In this document: positions 35,431 to 44,401 of the stretch, one piece after another
Layout: every line of letters starts with the position of its first letter
How positions within the stretch are numbered: position 1 is the stretch's first letter
Assembly: GCA_902780235.1 (NCBI GenBank)
Contig: CACZEL010000009.1
Span: 1-63,803 of the forward strand
DNA: 63,803 nt
Origin: an uncultured Bacteroidales bacterium
GTDB taxonomy: Bacteria > Bacteroidota > Bacteroidia > Bacteroidales > Paludibacteraceae
Direction: 5' to 3'
Position numbers and translations under genes: made by a program
Notes under the pieces: generated by a model
Told to the model about the DNA's origin: nothing
The model's database searches: none
The model's input: the letters and a program-made list of their open reading frames with translations, nothing else

Positions 35431-37920
35431 TTATCGTAAATCTACTGTTATTTTCAAATTATATCTTCTTCCCGTTAAATAGTTTGGGCTGGCCCACTGG
35501 TTGTCGTAGGCATCGGCTACCCAGAAATAGGAGTTCACGTTCTTCCAGCCTACGACGTTAAATACCTCGAACTGGATCGACCATTGTTTGACATGCTTCG
35601 CGGTCTCGGCGCGCATGAACTTCGCCGTCTGGGCGTTGAACACGTATGTCGCACCGATATCGATACGTTTGTAGTTAGGCATACGTCCCCACGCTTGATT
35701 GTTACGCGGTGCGTAGTACGGCTGTCCTTCCACAAAATTCATCTTGAGGTGGAATTTCAACTGCGGTAACTGCGGGATATAGTCCTGAAACAACATCGAA
35801 AAGTTCCACCTCTGTTCGTTCGGACTCGGTATCCAAACCGTGCTACCGAGAAACCGCTGTTTGGCTACCATCGTGGAGAACGATATCCAACTGTCTGCGC
35901 CGGGGACCAACTCGCCGTACAGCTTCAGATCCAGACCGCCTGCGTAACCTTGCGAGTCGTTTTGACCCGAATAGCGTACCCGCACATTATCCACCGTGTA
36001 ACTCTCCATGCGGTCGATATACTTGTAATAGCCCTCTGCGGTCAACTTAAACGGTCGTCCCCATGCGCGGAAATAGTAGTCGCCGCCGAGCACGACATGT
36101 ACTGATCGTTGGGCCTTCAGATCCTTGTTCAGACGGATGCGGGTCACGCCCAAAGCGTCCGTCACCGTGTCGCGTAACTCCTTGTAGAAAGGCGCCTGAT
36201 AGTATAAACCCGTTGCCAGACGGAAACAGAAATCACGCTTCCAACCCGGGATCCATTCGATGGAGGCGCGAGGGGAGGGAAGTACTTCGTTGTTCCAACT
36301 CCACCACTGCAGGCGTCCGCCTATGGTCAGGATCCACTGACCCGACATCGTATGCCATCTGTGCTCGTTCTGAATATATCCCTGCACGCGTCCGGTGAGC
36401 ATCGAGCTGTCACCGCGAAGCGCATAATAGAGCGACATCGTGCGACCATCATTTGGCAGCGAAAAACCGGCACTGTCGCGCCATTCCCATTCGTTGATAT
36501 GGTCGCGGATCATCTCCGCCTGTCCGCTCACGCCCCAAAGGAGCGTGTTGTCGCCGCGTTTCCATGAACCGTGATGCGCCAAGGTCATCACACCTGCTTC
36601 GAGGTAGTTACGCGCATGCTGGTGGAAGACACCCGTACCCAACACATCGGCTTGCCCTTCGGACGGGTTCACTTGCTCGCCACCTTTATAACTGTTCGAC
36701 GAACCGTCTGCAGGCGCGTTGGACAAGACATACTCACCCGTGATGTCAAAATTCTCCCGCTCATTGGAATAAAATCCACTGAGGTCAAATCCTATCCGGA
36801 CGTCTGAATCCTGATGTCTGAATTCTCCCTTGGCGCTCAGAGCTCCGAAGGCGGTGATGAAGCGGTCTTTCTCTTGACCGTCATAGTAAATATTGAGTTT
36901 CTTGGCACTCTGCCCGCCAAAACTCTGGCTCAACGAATCGGGTCTGAAACGAAAATCGTTCATACTCACATTCCCCAAGAACGACATGGTCCACGGCTTT
37001 CGACTTTCGACTTTCGACTTTCGACTTGGTACGTTCCACGTCAAGTACGTCTGATAGTCCACGTAGGTCGGTTCGTAGTTACCGGCCGTCGAGAGACCGC
37101 CCAACATGTACTTGCTCGTTTTGTACCTCAAGCCGTGCATCTGGCTGTACGTACTGTCGCCGTGACCTATGTACAAATGTGCGCCGAGCAGACTCACGCT
37201 CATACTCGCTTCAAACGCCTGCGGACGCTTGTACGTAATATCCAGCACGGAGGCCATCTTATCGCCGTACTGTGCCCCAAATCCGCCGGCAGAGAACTGC
37301 ACATTCTCCACCATCTCGGGATTCACAAAACTCAAACCCTCTTGCTGTCCGCTGCGGATCAGCAACGGTCGATAGACCTCAATGCCGTTCACATAGACGG
37401 AGTTCTCGTCGAACGAACCGCCGCGGACGTTGTATTGGCTGCTCAACTCATTCGTCTGACTCACACCTGCGAACGTGATCAGCAGGCTCTCTATCGAACC
37501 GCCGGTAGCGTCCGGCATGAAACGGGTCGTGGTCGCATCAATGGTCTCCATCGTGCCCTGTGTATGTTTGATGCCGCGCACCTCGATCTCGGTCAACACT
37601 TGCTCGTCCGTCAATAGCTGCACGTTGATATTCATCACGTCGTGCAGGTCGATGATACGTTGCTGCACGGTCGTGTAACCGATCATGGAGAAACTCAGCA
37701 CTACGGTGTCCGTTTCCTCCATGAGCAATTCGTAATAACCGTTTTTATTGGTCGCTGTACCGATCGGACGGTCGCTGTTCACCACCGCTACATTTGCCAA
37801 CTCTATACCTACATTATCCTGATCCACGACGTACCCATACACACGCGCATTACGCGCGTATGAAGAAATAGTACTCGCTATCAACAAAAATAATATGGCT
37901 ATTTTTCGTAATGTCGTCAT
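35431..37920 (-). CDS. TonB-dependent outer-membrane receptor
   Basis: 829 residues. Signal peptide ([18 protein letters not shown]), a carboxypeptidase-regulatory-like domain ([42 protein letters not shown], about 25-110), plug domain with [24 protein letters not shown] (about 165-190), then a long beta-barrel with aromatic-rich strands to the end. No SusD partner gene is nearby and no obvious TonB box sequence can be fixed, so the substrate is unknown. Residues about 298-308 ([11 protein letters not shown]) come from a heptanucleotide array, and a second short one (CTGAATC-type) lies at about 36795-36820. Sits between engB and mutS in one operon. Confidence 0.93.
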   Translation of the reverse strand: MTTLRKIAILFLLIASTISSYARNARVYGYVVDQDNVGIELANVAVVNSDRPIGTATNKNGYYELLMEETDTVVLSFSMIGYTTVQQRIIDLHDVMNINVQLLTDEQVLTEIEVRGIKHTQGTMETIDATTTRFMPDATGGSIESLLITFAGVSQTNELSSQYNVRGGSFDENSVYVNGIEVYRPLLIRSGQQEGLSFVNPEMVENVQFSAGGFGAQYGDKMASVLDITYKRPQAFEASMSVSLLGAHLYIGHGDSTYSQMHGLRYKTSKYMLGGLSTAGNYEPTYVDYQTYLTWNVPSRKSKVESRKPWTMSFLGNVSMNDFRFRPDSLSQSFGGQSAKKLNIYYDGQEKDRFITAFGALSAKGEFRHQDSDVRIGFDLSGFYSNERENFDITGEYVLSNAPADGSSNSYKGGEQVNPSEGQADVLGTGVFHQHARNYLEAGVMTLAHHGSWKRGDNTLLWGVSGQAEMIRDHINEWEWRDSAGFSLPNDGRTMSLYYALRGDSSMLTGRVQGYIQNEHRWHTMSGQWILTIGGRLQWWSWNNEVLPSPRASIEWIPGWKRDFCFRLATGLYYQAPFYKELRDTVTDALGVTRIRLNKDLKAQRSVHVVLGGDYYFRAWGRPFKLTAEGYYKYIDRMESYTVDNVRVRYSGQNDSQGYAGGLDLKLYGELVPGADSWISFSTMVAKQRFLGSTVWIPSPNEQRWNFSMLFQDYIPQLPQLKFHLKMNFVEGQPYYAPRNNQAWGRMPNYKRIDIGATYVFNAQTAKFMRAETAKHVKQWSIQFEVFNVVGWKNVNSYFWVADAYDNQWASPNYLTGRRYNLKITVDLR
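36997..37027 (-). repeat. Heptanucleotide array inside TonB receptor gene
   Basis: Four units of CTTTCGA on the plus strand, the inverse of CGAAAGT in the MMPL gene. Encodes [10 protein letters not shown]. Confidence 0.9.
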
Positions 37921-37924
37921 TACG

Positions 37925-37970
37925 TCATTTCGTCATCTCGAGATCTCGAGGTCTCGACATCTCCTCATTC
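37925..37970 (-). repeat. Octanucleotide array at the engB 3' end
   Basis: Minus-strand units of the GTCGAGAC / CTCGAGAT kind followed by GACGAAAT. Encodes the C-terminal [12 protein letters not shown] and contributes the stop codon. Confidence 0.7.
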
Positions 37971-38587
37971 AATTCCTCAATGTACTCCGTCAACTCCTCT
38001 CCGCCAAGTCCGGTCTCGGACGAGGTGACAAACACCGGTGGCAGTTCTTCCCATTCCTCCAGCAGACGCGCTTTGTATGCCTCTACGTTCTCAAGCAGGC
38101 GTACCTTGCCTAACTTATCCCCTTTGGTGAAAACGATCGCGAACGGTACACCGTTCTCGCCGAGCCAGTTGATGAACTCCAGATCGATCTTCTGCGGCTC
38201 GTGACGGCAGTCAATCAGCACAAAGAGGCAAACCAACTGTTCCCGCATCAGGCAGTACCGCTCGATCATCCGTTTGAGCGCCTCGCGCTGTTTCTGTCCC
38301 GCCTGCGCGTATCCATACCCCGGCAGATCCACCAAGTGCCATTCTTGGCTTTGAGCGACATTGTCGCGGTCTTTTGTCTTTCGACTTTCGACTAAAAAAT
38401 GGTTGATCAACAGGGTCTTTCCAGGCTTCTGACTCGTCTTTGCCAGTTTCGGGTTATGGCAAAGCATGTTGATCAAGCTCGATTTGCCGACATTACTGCG
38501 CCCGATAAAAGCATACTCCGGCAACGTACTCTGCGGACAACTCGTCACGTCCGGATTCGAAATGATATACTGTGCGTTCTTGATCAT
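37925..38587 (-). CDS. ysxC: GTP-binding protein EngB/YsxC
   Basis: 220 residues. G1 [10 protein letters not shown]3 DLPGYGYA, G4 TKGDK and G5-like TSS are all present. It is an essential GTPase in large ribosomal subunit assembly. Between the G2 region ([10 protein letters not shown]) and the strand before G3 (WHLVDLPG) there are about 14 extra residues ([15 protein letters not shown]) where most family members have only a few, and part of this comes from a heptanucleotide array (38372-38393). The C-terminal [13 protein letters not shown] is encoded by an octamer array and resembles a segment of the Sfp protein. First gene of the minus operon. Confidence 0.95.
   Translation of the reverse strand: MIKNAQYIISNPDVTSCPQSTLPEYAFIGRSNVGKSSLINMLCHNPKLAKTSQKPGKTLLINHFLVESRKTKDRDNVAQSQEWHLVDLPGYGYAQAGQKQREALKRMIERYCLMREQLVCLFVLIDCRHEPQKIDLEFINWLGENGVPFAIVFTKGDKLGKVRLLENVEAYKARLLEEWEELPPVFVTSSETGLGGEELTEYIEELNEEMSRPRDLEMTK
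38372..38393 (-). repeat. Heptanucleotide array inside engB G domain
   Basis: Units of CTTTCGA (plus strand) with a TTTTGTC edge; encodes VESRKTKD between G2 and G3. Confidence 0.75.
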
Positions 38588-38605
38588 CGTTCACAAATTT
38601 TCGTG

Positions 38606-38637
38606 CAAATATACTGCTTTTTTCTGATATACGCAAG
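38606..38637 (-). promoter_or_regulatory. Promoter of the engB operon
   Basis: Minus strand CTTG (38634-38637) and TATATTTG (38606-38613), 20-bp spacer. Only this promoter is visible before the five-gene minus operon. Confidence 0.85.
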
Positions 38638-38673
38638 CGCATGTGCATTTTTTTTGTAAAAATCGTGCGCGGG

Positions 38674-38705
38674 CTTGCGTATGTAAAAAAAAAGTTGTAA
38701 CTTTG
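38674..38705 (+). promoter_or_regulatory. Promoter of the 38737-45752 gene run
   Basis: CTTG (38674-38677) and TAACTTTG (38698-38705), 20-bp spacer, divergent from the engB promoter. Confidence 0.85.
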
Positions 38706-38736
38706 CGCCCGATTTGAGAAATTATATCTAATCTAT

Positions 38737-39126
38737 ATGAGTACAACAGGAAAAGTGTTTGCATGGACGTCGGTACTGGCGGTGTTGGTGCTGGCGGGTT
38801 TTATTTTCTTTAAGTTCTGCTTTGTCTATAGCGAAGGCGTTAACGAGGGGGACATCAATTATTTCCAAAAAGAAGGTTTTATCTTCAAGACCTATGAGGG
38901 CAAGATGATTCAGACGGGTCTGAAGAACACGAAGGTGCAGGGCTCTATTCAGTCGAATGAGTTCAAGTTTTCTGTGGTGGACGAGCATGTGGCGAAACAG
39001 CTCAACGACGGAACAAATACCGGCGTGAAGTTGCATTGGAAGCGCTACCTCGGTACCCTGCCTTGGAGAGGGAACAGCCAATACATTGTGGACTCTGTTT
39101 ATACGGCGTCCACCATTAAGCATTAA
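38737..39126 (+). CDS. Small membrane-anchored hypothetical protein
   Basis: 129 residues. One N-terminal membrane segment (FAWTSVLAVLVLAGFIFFKFCFVYS) and a soluble part (VNEGDINYFQKEGFIFKTYEGKMIQTGLKNTKVQGSIQSNEFKFSVVDEHVAKQL) that looks like a small beta-rich domain outside the inner membrane. Such short proteins are conserved in Bacteroidales but I do not know a function. It leads the run with an acyl-CoA synthetase 30 bases downstream. Confidence 0.7.
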   Translation: MSTTGKVFAWTSVLAVLVLAGFIFFKFCFVYSEGVNEGDINYFQKEGFIFKTYEGKMIQTGLKNTKVQGSIQSNEFKFSVVDEHVAKQLNDGTNTGVKLHWKRYLGTLPWRGNSQYIVDSVYTASTIKH

Positions 39127-39156
39127 ATCGTAAATGACTAAATCGTAAATGATTTT

Positions 39157-40833
39157 ATGATGCTGGAAGAAAAATACAATTTTGTGAAGATCTATGAGCG
39201 GTCGCTTCGCGAGAACTGGGATGCGGAGGCGCTTACGGATTATGGTACGAACGTGACGCAGACCTATGGTCAGTTAGCCATTAACATCGAGAAGTTGCAT
39301 ATCCTCTTTAAGGAATGCGGCATCAAGAAGAATGACAAAGTTGCGTTGATGGGTAAGAACAACAGCAATTGGATTGCAGTCTATTTGGCGACCATCACCT
39401 ACGGCGCGATCATCGTGCCTATCCTGCAGGATTTCCGTGCGAACGATGCCATCCATATCATCAACCACTCGGGCTCGAAACTGCTCTTCATCAGCGACAT
39501 CAACTGGGAGGGAATCGACTTGGATCAGATCCCGAAGGTCTTGGCTGCCGTTAGTCTGAACGACTGGCATCCGATCTCGTTGGCTTTGGATCCGGAGAAG
39601 ATCAACTACGAGGCGGTCGCAGCCAAGTTCAAAGAGAAACACCCGGATGGATACTATGCGAACGATGTACATTTCGATGAGCGCAGTAACGAAGAGGTGG
39701 GGTCGATCAACTATACCTCCGGTACGACGGGCTTCAGCAAAGGTGTGATCATGCCGCTGAACGGTTTGGCGGGTAACGTACGTTACGGTCTGGAGTCGGG
39801 CTTGGTCTATAAGGGTTCGCGCTTCGTGACCTTCCTGCCGCTTGCACATGCCTATGGCTGCGCGTTCGATTTCCTGAGCTGTCTGGCAGCCGGTGGTCAT
39901 GAATGGTTGATCGGTCGTACGCCGTCCCCGAAGATCCTGCTCAAGGCCTTCGAAGAGATCAAACCGACACTCATCCTTTCCGTGCCGCTGATTCTGGAGA
40001 AGATATACAAGAAGATGATCGTGCCGCAGATCCAGAAAGCGCCGGTGAGTTGGGTACTCAAGGTGCCGTTCCTTGATTCGGTGGTTTGTACAAAGATACG
40101 CGAGCAGTTGGTTCAGGCTTTCGGAGGCGAGTTCCGCCAGATGATCATCGGCGGTGCACCGCTGAACCCAGAGGTGGAGGCATTCCTCTATCGTATCAAG
40201 TTCCCGGTGTCGGTAGGCTATGGTATGACCGAGTGTGCGCCGCTGATCACGTTTACGCCGTACGACCAAGGCTCGAAACTCTATGCCTGCGGTAGACCTT
40301 TGCCCGGCATCATGGAGGTCAAGATCGACAACCCCAACGAGGAAGGTATCGGAGAGGTAGTCGTTCGCGGCGAGAACACGATGACGGGGTATTACAAGAA
40401 CCCGCAGGCGACCAAAGAGGCGTTCACCAAGGACGGTTGGCTCCGTACGGGTGACCTCGGTCTGTTGGACGAAGACGGATTCCTCTATATCAAGGGGCGT
40501 TGCAAGACGATGCTGCTTGGCGCTTCGGGACAGAACATCTACCCCGAGGAGATCGAGGCGAAGATCAATAACATGCCTTTCGTGCTGGAGTCGCTGGTAC
40601 TGCAGCAGGAGGACGGACGTCTCGTGGCACTCATCTGCCCGGACTACAACGAGGTCGATGCCAGCGGTTTGACGCGCGAGCAACTCACCGAGTACATGGA
40701 AGACGCACGCAAGCAAGTCAACTCCGAGTTGGCGAACTACGAGCAGATCTCCATCGTCAAACTCTATCCGCATGAGTTTGAGAAAACCCCGAAGAAATCC
40801 ATTAAGAGGTTCCTTTATACCTCGATGGTATAA
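39157..40833 (+). CDS. Long-chain acyl-CoA synthetase (AMP-binding)
   Basis: 558 residues. Adenylation signatures: YTSGTTGFSKGVIMP (P-loop) near residue 185, GYGMTECAPL near 350, GWLRTGDLG near 425, and the C-terminal lysine motif KTPKKSIKRFL near 548. The enzyme activates a fatty acid with ATP and CoA. It likely feeds lipid or LPS acyl metabolism, in keeping with LptC and FabG downstream. Start ATG 39157; a second ATG is at 39160. Confidence 0.93.
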   Translation: MMLEEKYNFVKIYERSLRENWDAEALTDYGTNVTQTYGQLAINIEKLHILFKECGIKKNDKVALMGKNNSNWIAVYLATITYGAIIVPILQDFRANDAIHIINHSGSKLLFISDINWEGIDLDQIPKVLAAVSLNDWHPISLALDPEKINYEAVAAKFKEKHPDGYYANDVHFDERSNEEVGSINYTSGTTGFSKGVIMPLNGLAGNVRYGLESGLVYKGSRFVTFLPLAHAYGCAFDFLSCLAAGGHEWLIGRTPSPKILLKAFEEIKPTLILSVPLILEKIYKKMIVPQIQKAPVSWVLKVPFLDSVVCTKIREQLVQAFGGEFRQMIIGGAPLNPEVEAFLYRIKFPVSVGYGMTECAPLITFTPYDQGSKLYACGRPLPGIMEVKIDNPNEEGIGEVVVRGENTMTGYYKNPQATKEAFTKDGWLRTGDLGLLDEDGFLYIKGRCKTMLLGASGQNIYPEEIEAKINNMPFVLESLVLQQEDGRLVALICPDYNEVDASGLTREQLTEYMEDARKQVNSELANYEQISIVKLYPHEFEKTPKKSIKRFLYTSMV

Positions 40834-40845
40834 ATGAATACATTA

Positions 40846-40912
40846 GCTGTTAGCTGTTAGCCGTTAGCCTTAAAAAGCCAATAGCCAATAGCCAAAAGCC
40901 AAAAGCTAAAGT
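40846..40912. repeat. Convergent heptanucleotide arrays forming a hairpin
   Basis: TTAGCTG units (40846-40870) are followed after AAAA by the inverse AGCCAAT/AGCCAAA units (40875-40912). Together they can fold into a long imperfect hairpin in the gap between the synthetase and coaX. Confidence 0.85.
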
Positions 40913-40913
40913 A

Positions 40914-41666
40914 ATGAACCTCTGTATTGACCAAGGAAATAGCCGGACGAAAGTGGCGTTGATGACGGATGAAGGGAAGATGATCAATCACTTCATCTAT
41001 AAGTCTTTCTCCTCGGCAGAGGTGGAGCGCCTGTTCGAACTCTATCCCATTACGGACTCGATCATCTCGTCCGTGGTGAATATCGAGGCTGCGGTGGTCA
41101 ATACGTTGCATCGTCATTCGCAGCATTTTGTGCTCTTTGATCATAATACGCCGGTACCCATCAAGAACGGATACGATACGCCGCATACGCTCGGTCAAGA
41201 CCGTCTGGCTGCGGCAGTAGGTGCGAAGAGCCTGTGCCCGAACGAGAACTTGCTCATCATTGATGCGGGTTCGGCGATCACGTACGATTATGTGACGGAA
41301 GAAGGGGAGTATATCGGCGGCAATATCGCGCCGGGACTGAAGATGCGGTTCACGATGCTGCACCGCATGACGAAGAAACTGCCGCAGGTAGAGGTGGATG
41401 AGAACGAACTGATCCCGCTGTTCGGCAAGAACACGCGCGATGCGATCGCTGCCGGAGTCATTCGAGGCGTAGCCTACGAGGTCAAAGGGTACATGCGTAC
41501 CTTGGGCGAGAAAGTGCCGCACTACAAGGCTTTCCTTACCGGCGGAAACGCACCCTTTATATTGAATAACGTGCGTACCTCGCGCACCGAAAAAAGAGAA
41601 CTGCATTACGAGAAACATCTGGTCCTCATCGGACTGAACAACATATTAGTTTATAATAAAAAGTGA
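40914..41666 (+). CDS. coaX: Type III pantothenate kinase
   Basis: 250 residues. CoaX motifs: CIDQGNSRTK (nucleotide binding) at residues 4-13, HTLGQDRLAAAVGA near 97, IIDAGSAITYDYV near 121 and GGNIAPGLKMRF near 140. It makes the first committed step of CoA synthesis and does not need the type I/II kinase fold. Placed in the usual Bacteroidales context with an outer-membrane protein, TPR protein and LptC. Start follows a repeat array with no clear Shine-Dalgarno beyond GCTAAAG. Confidence 0.95.
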   Translation: MNLCIDQGNSRTKVALMTDEGKMINHFIYKSFSSAEVERLFELYPITDSIISSVVNIEAAVVNTLHRHSQHFVLFDHNTPVPIKNGYDTPHTLGQDRLAAAVGAKSLCPNENLLIIDAGSAITYDYVTEEGEYIGGNIAPGLKMRFTMLHRMTKKLPQVEVDENELIPLFGKNTRDAIAAGVIRGVAYEVKGYMRTLGEKVPHYKAFLTGGNAPFILNNVRTSRTEKRELHYEKHLVLIGLNNILVYNKK

Positions 41667-42907
41667 CAAAAAGAATAATCATATTGTTGGTGGAAATGGT
41701 GCTCCTTTCAACTTTCACCTTTCACCTTTCACCTTTATCGGCGCAGAACATGACGAGTTCGCCGTACTCGCGCTATGCGTATGGTGATATGAACGAGAAC
41801 GTGCCGACCGCTTTCCGTGCGATGGGTGGAGTAGGGTTTGGTATGCGCAATAACAAAGCCATCAACCCGGCTCAGCCGGCTTCATATACCTCGATGGACT
41901 CGCTGACGTTTATGTTCGACATCGCCGGAGGCGTCAACTGGAGTCGTTACACCGATGCCGGAGGCATGAAGAACAAAGCGAACGGAAACCTCGAGTACGT
42001 GACGCTGCAGTTCCCGATATGGAAACGATGGATCGCGATGTCCGTCGGTCTGCTGCCCTATAGTTCGGTGGGATACGATATCGCGTTGAGCGATTCTACA
42101 GCCAACGGCGACTATCATTTCACCAAGACCTTCTCCGGCGAAGGAAACATCAGCCAGGTGTATGGCGGTTTGAGTTTTAATATCTGCAACTGGTTTGCCC
42201 TTGGCGCGAACGTATATTATATGTGGGGTGACCTCAACCGTTTGCGTGCGCTGACCTTCACCGAAGCGGGTATGAACACGACTATTCAGGACGAGTTGCT
42301 CTCTGTGAGCGACGTACGCGTCCGTGCCGGCGCACAGTTCTTCCATACTTTCGGCGATCATACCTTCAACGTGGGAGCGGTGTTTGAGCCGCAGATGAAG
42401 CTGAACAGTGCCTTGGTGGTCATCGAGACCCAGACGGATGATTCGATTCCTATCTTCCAAGACGGCTGGGATCTGCCGATGGTTTGGGGCGTCGGTGCCT
42501 CTTATAATTGGGCAAACCGCCTCACGATCGGTTTTGACTATGAGCGCCAATGTATGGCTTCGGCGCGTTATAACGGTGCGCCGGGTTCGGAAAGCGGTCT
42601 GCAGGACCGAAGCCGCTATGCTTTGGGTGTCGAGTACCGCCATAACCCGATGGGGCGTAAGTACGTAGAGCGTATGTTGTGGCGAGCCGGTCTGAGCGTG
42701 CAGAACGAGTACCTCGTTTCCATTGGAGCACCGAAGATCACCGCTTCTATCGGTATCGGTTTTCCGCTGTGGTCCATCGGCTCGGTCATCAACACCACCA
42801 TCGAGTACAGTCACCGCGGTACACCTGCTGGACTCGAAGACAACGCGCTGCGTTTCACCATCGGTGCCTCTATCGCAGAGAACTGGTTCTTCAAGCGAAA
42901 ACTATAG
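41663..42907 (+). CDS. Outer-membrane beta-barrel protein
   Basis: 414 residues from GTG 41663, overlapping the coaX stop. The signal peptide is built partly from repeats: LLSTFTFHLSPLSAQ matches inverse GAAAGGT units (41706-41737). The mature part begins NMTSSPYSRYAYGDMNENVPTAFRAMGGVGFG, a pattern of FadL/OmpP1-like barrels, with alternating aromatic strands to the end. It is conserved beside coaX and lptC in Bacteroidales. A role in lipid or LPS handling is inferred only from that context. Confidence 0.8.
   Translation: MTKRIIILLVEMVLLSTFTFHLSPLSAQNMTSSPYSRYAYGDMNENVPTAFRAMGGVGFGMRNNKAINPAQPASYTSMDSLTFMFDIAGGVNWSRYTDAGGMKNKANGNLEYVTLQFPIWKRWIAMSVGLLPYSSVGYDIALSDSTANGDYHFTKTFSGEGNISQVYGGLSFNICNWFALGANVYYMWGDLNRLRALTFTEAGMNTTIQDELLSVSDVRVRAGAQFFHTFGDHTFNVGAVFEPQMKLNSALVVIETQTDDSIPIFQDGWDLPMVWGVGASYNWANRLTIGFDYERQCMASARYNGAPGSESGLQDRSRYALGVEYRHNPMGRKYVERMLWRAGLSVQNEYLVSIGAPKITASIGIGFPLWSIGSVINTTIEYSHRGTPAGLEDNALRFTIGASIAENWFFKRKL
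41706..41737 (+). repeat. Heptanucleotide array in the signal peptide of the OMP gene
   Basis: Units CTTTCAA/CTTTCAC (inverse of GAAAGGT), encoding TFTFHLSPL within the hydrophobic core of the signal sequence. Confidence 0.75.
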
Positions 42908-42994
42908 TTTGGCACGATATTTGAAAAGATTGTTATGACGACATGACGTCATGACGTAATGACGACAATAATTTAACACTAAAATATCATCATT

Positions 42995-44401
42995 ATGAAA
43001 CTGAAAAATCTATTTGTTGTAGCTTTGGCAGCAGCCGTTCCGGCGCTGACGATGGCTAAGAAACCGACGAAAGTAGCGGCAGAAACGCCCGTGGAGGCAG
43101 CGGCCGAGAACGATGCTGAACCGGTGATCACCGAAGAGTGCGTCATGAACGTGTCCCTCTTCCATGAGTCTGTGAAGAACAAGATGTTCGCCGATGCGTA
43201 TGAACCCTGGTATGAGGTTTATACTACTTGCCCGAACGCCAACAAGTCCATCTATTCCGATGGTTCGAAGATCGTGGAAGCCCTCTTTCAGGCTACTTCC
43301 GATCCGGCAGAGAAAGAGCGTCTGGCGAAACTGGCGATCGAGATGCAGGACAAACGTATCAAGTATTTCGGCAATGATCCCAAGTACCCGAAGGCTTATA
43401 TCTTAGGCGAGAAGGGTCTGGCTTATATCGATTTCTACGGAGATACGAAGATGGCTGAGGCGCGCGAGTGCCTGCGCGCATCAGTAGAAGGTATGGGTGC
43501 TGCAAGTAAGATCATGGTGCTCGTTAAACTCGTGGATGCTTCCTACGCTGTTTACAAGCAGAACGGTAACGCAGAGCAGTTCATCTCCGACTATGAATTG
43601 GCTTCCAACGCCTTGGCTGAACAGGCAGGTAACGCCAATAACAAGAACGCTGAGATCGCCGGCAAGCAGAAAGATTATGTAGATAATATCTTCGCTATCT
43701 CCGGTGCTGCTGACTGCTCCAAACTGGATGAGATCTATGATGCAGCGGTAAAGGATAACTTGACGAATCTCGACATGTTGACCAAGATCGCGAAACTCTA
43801 TCGTCGCGTTCGTTGCACGGAGAGCGATGTCTATTTCGCAGCCTGCGAGGCAGCGCACAAACTGCAACCGACCCAAGAGTCTGCTGCCGGATGCGCTTCG
43901 ATGGCCGCTAAGAAAGGAGACTATGAGCAGGCGATCGCTTACTACGATCAGGCCATCAAGCTAGCGATGGTTGAGGATGAGTTGGAGGATGTAGCGGACT
44001 ATCAGTATAACGCAGCGTTCTACTGCTATAACAACCTCAAGAAGTATGTAGAGGCACGTAAATATGCGTTAGCATCTATCGCTACCCTCAACGGTCTGGG
44101 TATGAACAAAGGTCAGGGTCGTTGCTATATCATCATCGGTATGTGCTACGCTTCGACACAACTCTATCCGCAAGACGCGAAGGGACGTATCCTTAACAAG
44201 ACCGTTTATTGGGCAGCTGTGGATAAGTTCGTGAAGGCAAAACAAGTCGATCCGTCGGTAGAGGCACAGGCGAACGAGTTCATCAGCTCGTACAGCAAGT
44301 ACTATCCTACCAAGGAGGAGCGTTTCGACCTGCCGAACGAGTTCAGCGGCAACACCTACTACGTAGGAGGATGGATCGGTGAGAGTACCTCTATCCGCTA
44401 A
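42995..44401 (+). CDS. TPR repeat protein, periplasmic
   Basis: 468 residues. Cleavable signal peptide (KLKNLFVVALAAAVPALTMA) and a helical body with TPR-like pairs (VHLF..., QEMQDKRIKYFG, EQAIAYYDQAIKLAMVEDELEDVADYQYNAAFYCYNNLKKYVEARKYALASIATLNG, then GRCYIIIGMCYAS). Ends TYYVGGWIGESTSIR. Likely a periplasmic scaffold for outer-membrane assembly. Octamer-type repeats (GACGTCAT units, about 42936-42962) precede it, and its end overlaps the GTG of lptC. Confidence 0.85.
   Translation: MKLKNLFVVALAAAVPALTMAKKPTKVAAETPVEAAAENDAEPVITEECVMNVSLFHESVKNKMFADAYEPWYEVYTTCPNANKSIYSDGSKIVEALFQATSDPAEKERLAKLAIEMQDKRIKYFGNDPKYPKAYILGEKGLAYIDFYGDTKMAEARECLRASVEGMGAASKIMVLVKLVDASYAVYKQNGNAEQFISDYELASNALAEQAGNANNKNAEIAGKQKDYVDNIFAISGAADCSKLDEIYDAAVKDNLTNLDMLTKIAKLYRRVRCTESDVYFAACEAAHKLQPTQESAAGCASMAAKKGDYEQAIAYYDQAIKLAMVEDELEDVADYQYNAAFYCYNNLKKYVEARKYALASIATLNGLGMNKGQGRCYIIIGMCYASTQLYPQDAKGRILNKTVYWAAVDKFVKAKQVDPSVEAQANEFISSYSKYYPTKEERFDLPNEFSGNTYYVGGWIGESTSIR

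Noticed and set aside
36814-37617. Plus-strand frame of 267 codons opposite the TonB receptor gene
   Set aside because: Antisense to a well-supported receptor gene, with no motif or promoter.
39274-40773. Minus-strand frame of 499 codons opposite the acyl-CoA synthetase gene
   Set aside because: A shadow of the coding strand; the plus strand has all AMP-binding motifs, the minus-strand product none.
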